A stretch of DNA of 64,000 nt, from contig CM072338.1 in assembly GCA_036874045.1 (NCBI GenBank), forward strand, positions 18,126,501 to 18,190,500, given 5' to 3'. Below, piece after piece: positions 12,455 to 23,200 of this stretch. The DNA comes from Cymodocea nodosa (Eukaryota; Streptophyta; Magnoliopsida; Alismatales; Cymodoceaceae). How positions within the stretch are numbered: position 1 is the stretch's first letter; each line of letters opens with the position of its first letter. The position numbers and the translations under genes were made by a program. The notes under the pieces were generated by a model. The model made no database searches. It had not been told where the DNA came from and saw only the letters and a program-made list of their open reading frames with translations.

Positions 12455-13254
12455 TATACATGTCAAATAGGTTAGGTCGATATGCGTCGAAACAAAAGGC
12501 TTGAAAAATTAGACTAGACTAGACCAATAAATTTAAAGATTTCAACCCACAAGACAGGCTAAGTTGGGTTATAGATATAATTTATAAAATATTATAAATA
12601 ATTTATAATTTATAAATGATGTATAATTTATTAAATTAGTAAATGCATGTAGTAATTACATTTGTTACATTTTCATTTAATTTAACAAATTAATTGTGAT
12701 TTGTAAAAAAAAGTGATAACATATTTAACAATAATAAGTTAAAAATAATAAATACATAAAAATATAATATATAAAAAAATGTAAAAATTCTAAACAATGA
12801 ATAAATATTAAAATAATGATAATAAATGAATAAATAAAAAGATAATATTAACAACATATAAAGAATAAACTAACTAAAAAATAAAATATAAAATGTAAAA
12901 TACAAAAAGTAATAATAATAATAAACAAAATATTATATTATATATTAACAATACTTCGATTTAATTTAATAAATTTACATAAAAATACATAAAATTATTA
13001 TACTAGCGCATCGGTTAATCCACAGGCTGGCACATGGGCGACCCAGACGGACTAGCACATGGGCGACCCAGACGGGCTAGCACACGGCCGACCCAGACAG
13101 GCCGGCCCATGGGTGGCCAGGAGGCTAGCCCAAGTCCAACCTGTATGGGCTGGGCTGTGAGTCGGGCCTAGCCAGTTTGAAAAAAGAAAAAAAAAAGCCA
13201 TTATGGGCTTTTACTTTTGGGACGACGTAGCTAGCCTGTCCATTGACACCTCTA
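12455..13254. mobile_element. Non-autonomous hAT-like element, unit 1 (800 bp)
   Basis: The right end, read on the minus strand, is TAGAGGTGTCAATGGACAGG, typical of plant hAT termini. The left end is TATACATGTCAAATAGG, an imperfect inverted match. Flanks tttgtaac (12447-12454) and cttgtagc (13255-13262) match at 6 of 8 bases, the expected 8-bp hAT target duplication after decay. The interior is AT-rich with no transposase, plus a GC-rich minisatellite near the right end. Confidence 0.6.
13025..13118 (+). repeat. GC-rich minisatellite in hAT-like element, unit 1
   Basis: About 3.5 units of a ~25-bp motif (core ctagcacatgggcgacccag) ending in ggcccatgggtggcc. Subterminal GGCC/GGGC-rich repeats of this kind are common in plant hAT elements. 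Unit 2 retains only the last partial copy. Confidence 0.7.
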
Positions 13255-13262
13255 CTTGTAGC

Positions 13263-15379
13263 CTTATTTTTGTTGTTATACAATCTTTTCAAAATTTTGA
13301 AACTTTTTTTTGTTCTTAAAAATAAAAGAGCAATGATTTTCTTGTATATGTTTTCAACTTTCATTTATAGTTGAATTTTAGCATGCATGACATACTTTTC
13401 TTTTGTCTTTTTTTTAGATCATAATTAAACAAAAATAATATTCCTTTTTGAGGCCCTAACTAGAATATCATATTGATATTCGTCAAATTTTTTGATACCA
13501 CAATTTTTTTGTTATAGAGTATTCTTCTTCAAGAGTGGTTGTTGATAATTGCTGACGAGGCGCTCTTCATTTAGGATTAGCATGCTATTTCCCACGAAGC
13601 TTATGACAATCTTGTAAGTTCAACTTCAAATTCTGATGCACCTAGAAGGTGATCGAATGAGGTTGAGCTTGAAGGGAGAAATCAATCTTTTTTCTCTCAT
13701 AGGATTTTCTTTTCTTTCTTCCTCCTCTTCTGTCCTATGTTTTGACCTATTTTGTTATTTAGACTTTATTCGAAACCTTTTGCATCTTTCACTTTAATTA
13801 TAATTTCACAACTAGACTGTTTAATTTATGTTACCGTTTAACATTGCAAAAAACAGGAGTCGTACTGATGCAAGCAAACAAATCGTGTGGTGTAGCCTGC
13901 CGGTTTTACTTCGACTTAATCCATAGTTGAGTGAATTCATTTCATGCCTTTAACTCATATCTTACATTTTTACCAGTACATGTATGACCATTCATTTTCT
14001 TCTGTTTTGTTCCCTACAGGTGATTTTTTATTAGATAAATACGTGAACTTTCTAAAATCATTGTATCATGTTGAAATGTAGACATATAAATTACAATCAA
14101 TTAATTACAAGTAGAATTTTTTTTTCCCTATTAACTCACATTTTAAAACTCAAAATGCATCACTTGACTATCAGAAGGAAAGTCATTGCATTGGTGCAAC
14201 TACACTTTTCACCTGGGCACAGACCTCCAGAAACACGATCACAGATGAATGAAAGGAAAAGGCTTTCTGTGGAAGGAGGAACAAATAAATAGAAAAGAGG
14301 GAGCTGTTAATGTCTTAAATTCTCTTCTTTTAAACGCCCAAAGGTTCAAAGGTGTCACGAGAGTCTTTACTTAGCATGCCATAGATTGGAACTTGGTGGT
14401 GGCAGACCAAAAACCAGGTCCATGTCATACAACAAATCTGATTGTTGTCAGCTAAGTGAAAAACACCCTTCACCAACACATGTATTCCAACTGCTGCAAA
14501 CTAGTAACATGGTTGCTGCATAAAAACAATGACATCGACAAGAAAGAAAAGTGGAATTAAAGAGAGATCAGCAATATATCAGATGCTATTAAACACTACA
14601 TGTCCCGTAGTGTGCTTCAGTGATGGCAAGAAACTGGTGGACGATGCCTAACAAGTTCTTCCATGAAATCAAGACTTTTGAGGTCATACCCAAGCTTCAT
14701 TCCACAATCATACAAATTAACAGTAAATTATACATACATATATATATATCAGTGCAGCCACAAGGTCCTCTTTCTAATGGACATGTAACAGCTTCTCACT
14801 TTCAGCTGGAGAAGGGTAGCCTGCCAACAGAAGAATAAAGCGCATTGTCTAATGGTATACGGATGAGCTTCTACGAGTATCACAACAAAAAAAATACTAG
14901 CAGATATTTTTCTAAATGCTAGAGTTCATGGTTTAGATTAAATTGTTTAGGGGCGAACATTGGCCACCCTTCTTTCCACATTGCGTTTGCACCATCTTAT
15001 TAATGTTTTTTTTTTCGGCGAGGGAAATAAATCTGAGATTTGCATCTTCTCCTGAACTCCACAAAGATGCAGTCCTTGGTACTTTTCAAGAATAGACACT
15101 TCTAATGATGAAAGTGCTGAAATGTAAGCATTCAACTCAAAACTAAAGAAAAGATTATTTATATTTGCATGATTGAAGATATGCTATAAACTTCACAAGT
15201 AGTCCCATACATGTGGATTTTGAGGATGTTGGCGAGAAAAGTGAGGATGAGTAATAAGACATGATTACTCTTATGGACCCTTTTACCTTGTTAAAATAAT
15301 TTTAGGGAAACGAATCCTTAAAGATTAGATATCCTAAGAGGACAAAGGAATCAATGCATCGTGAGTTAACCCACAAAGG
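13263..15379. other. Unassigned spacer, unit 1
   Basis: No gene could be recognised. It contains short exon-like islands bounded by possible acceptors (e.g. aaaaaacag before gagtcgtactgatgc near 13857) and reading frames that are well conserved between units, but conservation follows from the duplication. A separate conserved minus-strand frame is listed at 14947. Confidence 0.4.
14947..15135 (-). other. Conserved unidentified open frame, unit 1
   Basis: 62 codons on the minus strand, starting MNAYISALSSLEVSILEKYQ and containing LHLCGVQEKMQISDLFPSP. In units 2 and 3 it is open for 65 codons and nearly identical (RRVANVRP here, RWVANVRPQTI there). No family recognised. It could be an exon of a degraded gene or chance. 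Confidence 0.2.
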
Positions 15380-15937
15380 AGAAGCCGAGAGTAAAGCCTT
15401 TATTTATTACATGCAAAATGATGAAGTCCAGTAGTAACAAAACCAGATCAAAAGACAAATTTTGTTACTGCTGAAAGAAAAAGGGGCATATAATGAAGTA
15501 TTACAAGCTTCAAAACAAAGAGAAGAGAAAGATAGAAGTATGAATTAAAGAAAGCTCAACTTAAAACTCAAGTTAGCACACAGATGAATTTGCATGTGTT
15601 CCTTCTTCTTGTCACAAATGAAAGTGGATGAAAGAATGAATAGATCCTAAGACTTCGGATGTACCAACATATGCGTTTATCTTATGTTAGAGATGTGCTT
15701 GAGGGCAACAATTCGGCATGCAAAACTATTAGAAGAGGTGCAATTCAGGTTAAAATGTATGATGACATACTAAAAGCCTTATCCAATATTTGTCGCATTT
15801 CTAAAATTGATGAATATGCACTCTTAAATCAAGTGGGTGAAAGTAGCCAAGTTCTCAAGCTGGATGTGGCTCTAATAATCTCTAGGTGTGCTCTTGTCAA
15901 TATGAAAGGCAAACATCCTAAAAGCTTGTTTATCTAG
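15380..15937 (+). mobile_element. Second copia element: gag / pre-integrase fragment, unit 1
   Basis: A decayed zinc-knuckle region near 15455-15530 reads KGHIMKYYKLQNKEKR in one frame. Further on GNNSACKTIRRGAIQVKMYD and DILKALSNICRISKIDEYAL (frame 15659-15937) match the copia segment between protease and pre-integrase, typically GNN.CK..G.G...KM.DG. It ends at a stop at 15937 without integrase. Unrelated in sequence to the 5.4 kb element. Confidence 0.6.
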
Positions 15938-16486
15938 CAAGGAAAAACAACCACATACTTGACTTCATCAACATCAACATCATCGCTCAATCTCCATCAA
16001 GATGATAAAAAAAGAGTGTGTGGTCTTTAACGATAAGACACACGAGTGAAAAGAGAATGGCATTGTTGACAAAACTATTAATTAATAGAGAGGTATGATT
16101 CGAGTTAAGATGCATGATGACAAATCAAATGTTCGTCGTGTTCATAAATGAGTGAAAATCCTCATTTCTTTAAGTTCTCTTATAAATTGAATGAGTGCAA
16201 GTACTTCTTTATCTGGCGAGATCATTGGATGTCACTGTAGAAGAGGCTTCAATGGACCGGCAGAGGCAATGGTTCTAGGGTACGAGATTAAGGTTCAAGG
16301 CTTAAGAGATAAAGGTTTATGAATAAGTAGAGAAGATGGATTATTGAACATGAGATGAGGAGCAGTGCTAGTAGTTTCCACAAGGCTTGTCAGCAATGGT
16401 AGTTGGAAGGGAGGAGGAGGGTGACAGCTAAAATTTTCCTCTTCCCTACCAAAATCTTTTAAAATTTCTTAGACTCTCAAAACCTA

Positions 16487-17046
16487 CGTTTTGATACCAT
16501 GTTAAAATATGAAAAATGGTTGAACGTTGCATATCATTCATAATAAAATAATGCTTTTATGTATAAATACTGCAAAAAGAGAACAGAAACATCATAAATA
16601 ATGCAAAACTAAACTCACTTAAAATACAAAATCCCAATACATTTTTTTTTCTTTAACAAGATTCTGAGGTATCTTTATGGTAACATGAATGTTTGCCTAA
16701 GGTTTAGAAGAAAAAAAGAACCGAGTGGCCTAGTAATTCATAAGTTTGAAGAAAAACGAATGCTTGGGTAGCTTTGTTGATTCATACTTTGTTGTTAATG
16801 GTTACGAAAGGAGATCTCTCACTAGGTACATATTCTCAATTGATGGTACCTATACAATCAATTGAAAAATCAACTTTAGTAGTCACAAACGTGTGATCCA
16901 AATGTCTACTTTAATCCTTGGAGTTCTACTTGCGATGTTGTGTGACATAACCAAACTCCATTTATGAAACCTATAAAACACGTAAACTCGTGTTTTGGCA
17001 CTTTGTTGCCATTCCAACCTCCTTCCTCTCCTTTATATTCCTAACA
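16487..17046 (-). mobile_element. Single LTR with primer-binding site, unit 1
   Basis: On the minus strand a 547-bp block runs from TGTTAGGAATATAAAGG (17046) to ATTTTAACA (16500), followed at once by TGGTATCAAAACG (16499-16487), a copia-type initiator-Met-tRNA binding site. About 300 bp of leader-like sequence follows to around 16190. No second LTR or coding region in this orientation is found, so it is a 5' LTR remnant. Confidence 0.7.
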
Positions 17047-17237
17047 AGAACAAATTAATTATGGAAAGTCTTACATTGATGAATGCAAGCATATAACTTA
17101 AGTTAATATATGATAAATTCTTCTATTCATTACTAATTGATTTCTTCCCAAATGGATATAAAGATAAAATCTGGATTAATATATAATGAACATTTTTACT
17201 CATTACTAATAGATTTTAAGATAAAATATTTTACACT

Positions 17238-20200
17238 TTATTCAATCAACTTTAAGTTACTAGAGACTGTAATCCAAGTTCCACAGGAACAAGAATAGAG
17301 ATGTGCAAACCCTAGTTTGAGAGAAGTGTCAGAGCTGTCGTCATAATCCAATGGAGCTCCGACATTGGCAGCATTGGTGATGGATTCCGAAGACTGCCTA
17401 TCCTCGTGGAAAAAGACCTCTTGATCAACAGCCACGTGGTTCCCTCCTCCAAATATTTCCAAAAGCTGCACCCATTGAATGCTCGCAATATGATCCAATG
17501 AGTGGCAAAAAAATCACATATGATGAAAAGCTTCATCAAGAAGAATGTAGTAGGTAGATGGGAAATGAATTGAAATAGTACTTGCTGTTTCAGACGTGCA
17601 TTTTCATCCATAAGTTGCATTCCCTGCAAAGGAGTATAGGGCAATCAGTTTATTTTCCTTTGTCCAATGGCTTCAGTGAAATGAATGGCTTAAAGTCTCC
17701 TAATTACCGAAAGCAATCCACATACCAACAAAGATTGCTAAGAAAAAACAATGTTTAAACTTTGAATTGGACGTCTCTTTTAGTTAATCATAATCTTAAG
17801 ACATACTTTATGTAATAATTGAATTACATTTCTTTATTGGATTACCATATTTGTGTTTTTATGATTATAAGTTAAAATTTTGATTATGAGAAATTAAATT
17901 CTTCGAAGCATCTCTCAACAAACCAAATATAAGCTTGAATGATAAAATTAATTCTTTATATAATTTTATAATTGGTTTATATTTAAAATGTAATTTAATT
18001 TAATTATATTACATTAAGATTACAATCAAATAAATGAGATCTTAATGTAATGTAATTATTACATGGTCAAATATAAACTAACCACAAAATCATATAAAAA
18101 ATTAATTTTATCATGTAAACCCAAGTTTAGCTAGATAAGTGATATTACAATTAACTTATTTTTATAAAATTAAATTACAAAGCTTACCATTATAAAAAAT
18201 CAAATATTATATATTCTAATAAAAAAACGTAACATATAGATTACAACTAAACATATCTTAAAGTTAATGACTCATTTGTGCACATTTTTGTCAAAAAAAT
18301 GAAATAACAAGAAATGATGGAAATAGTGAGAAATAGAGATGATAAGACACAATAGGACATGATAGAAAATATAAGGTTAATGTACCAAAGGAAATGTAAG
18401 GAAATACAAAAATAGGGTATTTGTGTAGTTGCAGAAAATGACAAGAAATTAAAATTTTAATAATTTTTAAAAGATTAAATAATAAATTAGAAAAATAAAT
18501 TAATAAAAATTATTATTAACTTGAAAAGTAATATTTTAAATAATATAGTATATATTAACAATTTGGTAAATACAGATGTAACATGTATTATACAAATAAT
18601 TACCTTACTAATTATTACATCACTAATTATTACCTCACTTTTGTCAACCAAAATTCTATCATCAACAAGTAACATGTACTAAGGTATTTTTTTTGTGAAT
18701 TTTCTTAATTATTTCATCTATAACAATGAAAAATAATTATATATTTAAAGAAGATACCTAGTGCAAACATACGCCTATTGGAAATTCCTTAATTTTTCCT
18801 TTTATATTTTTAATACTAGTAACTACTCTTTCATATGTATCTTTTGTAATATCAATATATCTTATTTGTACTCCTTTTCTTTTTAATACTCACTATAATA
18901 GGTTTTTAGACACTCTTAGTTTTTCTTCCACCTCTGAGGACAGCTAAGAAATGACATGTCATGGTGGGAGATACACAAATTTCCCTTAATTTATGATCAA
19001 TTACTATGTTTTTGCAACACAAAAATCACCAAAATCTTTCTCCTCTTGTCTCCACCATATAAAATTTCAACTTTTTTTTTCCCTCCTCTCCTTTTTGAAA
19101 TGATTGAAATCAAGGTTTTCACTCAACCTTGCGCTCTTCTACTTGCCTGCTATTTTCTCTCTCGACCACAACCCAGTAGAAGTCCTCTCTCGTCAATTTC
19201 ATGTGCTCGCCTACCATTTTCTCTCTCGACCATGATCCAATAGAAGCCCTCTCTCAATAGATTTCACATGATCATCTGCTTGTCCATTGTGTGTGAGCTC
19301 TTTGATGCATTGCTCTCCACTCAATAAGTTGTTGTGTCCGTTCTCCACTCAAACCTTCTCCATTTAAGAGGTGACATCCTTAACATGTTTGAAAATAAAA
19401 AAATGGCTCTATTCTCCACTCATTGATCTCTACATCTCATTGTCTTATTGTCTCATTTCCTACGGCACAAGACTCCATTGTTTGGGTTCTCCACTTATCG
19501 ATCTCTGCATCTCACCTCCTTACAAGTAAACATTTCTTTTTTTGCATAATAGCTCATTCACAAGTAAACATTTCATTTTTTGCTCATACTTCTTAGCCAA
19601 TGCATTCCTTTTTTTCACATCTGTTCATACTTATCAATGAACACATCACGAAAATATGATTTTGGGGCTCTTTAGTTTAGATGAAGATACTTTATGACAT
19701 ACCTGTTGAGTTAAAAGATTCTAGAGTTTCTAAACAATTGCTTGAAGAATAAGATTTGTTAGTCATATCTAGAAGACTATAGATATCGTTGCTACTAGCA
19801 TTTCATCAAAGACTTATAATTGCCGTTAATACTTTATGCTACATATATATTACATATTTTTATAGTTGATAAAAAGCCTAACTATATGTTTGGTGAGTTG
19901 AATGCCCCAACTATACATTATGTGTGAATGGTTGTCCAAATGATTTGTTGACTTCTTGTATGATTATATCATGTTGAATGAGTTTCTCTTGTGTGATGAT
20001 GATTGACTATGACTATCTATTGTATCATACTTAAGGAGTTATATGTGTAACTAAATGGAAGTTTCAATTTATTTAAGTCTAACACTTGATCATTACCATG
20101 TGTTCCACTATTGTTTATAATTATACTTGTTTAAATGTATAAATCTATTGTAAAAAAGGACATCAATTCATAAATTATGAACACATCATGAAAATATTTT

Positions 20201-23200
20201 CTATTTTTACTCGAGCTCTTGTGGTTATTATTAACTCTAATTTGAGTTTGATTTTGATCATCCAAATATATAGTCATGTTTGAAGTTACGTTTTATGACA
20301 ATCTATTACATGTTTTTAGAATTAAAACTTGTATGCATTTTTGAACTAGCCTTTGAAGTTGTTGTTTATTAAACACTTGGTCCTATTGTGACATTTATAG
20401 AGTAATGAAAATATCAATGAATGTTTTCTTTTTTATATGAAAAATTTTGATGTATTGGGTTGTTGCATGTTTGGTTGTGTTATAGATTTAACTTTGCATG
20501 TTTGGTTGTATTATAGATTTAACTTTGTATGTTTGGTTGAATTTTTTTTATTTATAAAGTTGTATTTTTAGGAAAATGACTTCAGAAAAGAGAAAATACA
20601 TCAATTATTACACAAAACAAGATTAAATTTTTTTAGGTATTTTAGTAGCAAAAATTAGAGAAGAGAGAATATGTACTTGTAATAAATTCCATGAGGGAGA
20701 GAGAGAATATGTAAGACAATTATTGAAATGTACTTGCAATGAATTACACTTTTGATAAAAAGGTTATTTCATATGTGCTTGTTATTATAGTTCTTTTAAG
20801 TTAATATACAAAAAAGTTATCAGAATTTATTAATATATATTTTATTATTTTATAAAAATAAGTTTAATTATTATAAAAATCTTTATTATCATTTCAAATC
20901 ATTTCTTAGTGTGTATAAATACTTCAATTTTCTTATCATTTTCAGGTGTACATAAACAGTAAATCACTTCTTGTTATTTCTCATCATCTCTTTTCCTTTT
21001 CATTTCCCACAATTTTTTTTTATCTCTCGTGGTTTTATTTCCTGTTGAGAAACATGCACAAGGGTACTCTTGATATTTTTACAACCCCTCCCCAAGTAGA
21101 AATTGTTTCCTATAAGTGCCTATATTTTTTTACATATTTTATAGTTAAAAATAAAAAATAACTATATAGATAATTAATCTATAGTATAATCTACTATAGA
21201 TTAAAATTCAAACATAATCTAAATTCTGTTCATTAAGATTTTCCAATATGTAAACAATGGTTGAAAGTCAGTAAAAATTGACCAATTTTAGTACCTTTAT
21301 ATCAAGAATCAATACTTATTTAATCCAAACAAAAAAAATTCTCATGTATTTTTTTATCATCTAATTATAATATTTGTATGTTTACTTCTATCCCATATGT
21401 ACTTAGGAAAGAGAAATACGACACTCATTAGACTTCTACCTGTAAGTTCCTACAGGAACGTTTATTTGAAATGCTAACTACGCCAACTACGTGTCCATCC
21501 TATAGTTTCTTATGTTGGCACAATCTATGATATTCTTTGTTGTTAAAAAGGACCAATCTATATATAAAGCACTTATGATCTCTTTTCCAAGGTAATATAC
21601 TCACTGGAGTACTGTTTTTGCACAGTTTTACATATATTAGTGTAGTGCACAAACACTTGCAAAGTTTCAAACCCACCTCAGATTTCTAGCACCCGTGAAA
21701 TTCTTGCAATGAACAGTGTAAGGAATTAAGTTGCAAGCTCCCACAATGATGATAGTAAAAAGTACATGCAATTCTGCATATGCAAAGCTATGATGAAATT
21801 ATAAAATAGAAGGAAGATAATTATAGATAAATATCATTAGCTACAGTAATATCAGAAGTTTGAGTCCTTTTCCCTAATTTCTTTTATTCAGTTACCGCAA
21901 AATCACTTCAATCTTTTTTAATTTTGTTTTGAATATTTAGATAGGTGTTGAAGATGGATGAATATACGCAGAACCTTTTGATCAAATTAAATATCGATCT
22001 GATCTACAATTCTCTTTTTGAGAATTTTGATACAGCTTTATATTAACAGAAAGAAACACTCTGTCTTCAACTTCCAAGATGAAACAAAAAATTTCAACTT
22101 TCTGATCTCTCTTTTACTTCTTTCCTTTATTTCTCTCACATGCTTTAATTAGATTCTTTTTAAATTTTGATTCCTAAAATATGGTTTGATGGACAAAGAA
22201 ACCTTAGGCACTCGCAACTAAAAATACTAGGTGTTTATCTTATGATTTAAATATATTAACTTAAATTCTGTCAACTATGAAGATTACATCTGAAGTTCAA
22301 ATTTTAAATTGATGTATTTAAATCTTAAGATGAATAAATCTTAGGGTTTGGTGTTGTGTCACTTTATTTCTCCAAAGTCAGTAGTAGTTGCACCATCCAG
22401 CTTGGGAAATGCCCTGTCATTCACCATTCATTTCTCTGAGGGAACACACGCCTCAAGCTATATCAATTTTTTCGTTTCTCCTTTGATCGTTTCCATTTTG
22501 TTTTCTTCCATTTTGCGTTGGGATTGTACGTTTTTCACCAATGGTTAGCTCCATGTGATGGCCTTTTTTTTGTGGGGGGCGGGGAATATCCTATCAGTTC
22601 GAAGATTTAAGCTTACGTTTACAGGGATAATGAGAAGAGCTCCATGTGATGGTTAGGTTTAACCAAATGATCAGAAGATCATGACACATCGTAAACAAGA
22701 ATCCAGGAATCGAGATCCATCTTCTATATCATTGAATTATCCTATCATCACCAGATCCTAAACAAGTATCCTATTTATGAATTCAAGAATTAAAAACAAT
22801 AAGAAGAAATTTAAGCTTTTTTCTAATAATGAATGTGTTTTTACATTTTCACTTGATTTATTACAGTTGGTGTGTAATCTAAGAATTTTATTAATTAATG
22901 ATCTTTACCGACGCAGGTTTAGGAATCTGTGAAATGATGCACTACACATTATAAAGTTCAAATGTAAAATGCATGCAACTCGTATTAAACCGAAACTTAA
23001 TGCATAATAAAGCATACCATACAAGCCTAACTAGTTGTATGAAATCATAAGTTTGTTTTAAAAAATAATTAAGCAAAATAGGCACCTCTAGGAAATTAAA
23101 TTCTTAGTATTACTTCTAAGAAAACTTTTCCATTCATACATGGTATGTTTTATGGTATTCGACTATAATAATCTTATCATTAACGTTTCTTCGTAATTTT

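Larger units (their letters stand above)
1..22982. repeat. Tandem unit 1 of the MADS/DnaJ array
   Basis: The first bases (tattaaaccgaaacttaatg) recur at 22983 and, with one change, at 41145, and the order of everything downstream repeats. This unit is 22982 bp long. It contains the copia insertion, the full hAT-like element and a 334-bp AT-rich filler in place of about 1.75 kb found in units 2 and 3. The phase is arbitrary: no true duplication breakpoint is visible because the window starts and ends inside repeated sequence. Confidence 0.95.

Noticed and set aside
13022-13118. CRISPR-like array of ~25-bp repeats
   Set aside because: Contiguous minisatellite without spacers, inside a plant transposable element.
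17238-17623. Exons 6-7 belonging to the gene that starts at 3658
   Set aside because: They lie upstream of that start on the minus strand, so they can only follow exons 1-5 located at higher coordinates (26608-24220).
18956-19243. 95-codon plus-strand frame, repeated at 61378
   Set aside because: CT-rich low-complexity sequence in intron 5 with an internal ~60-bp duplication, disrupted in unit 2.
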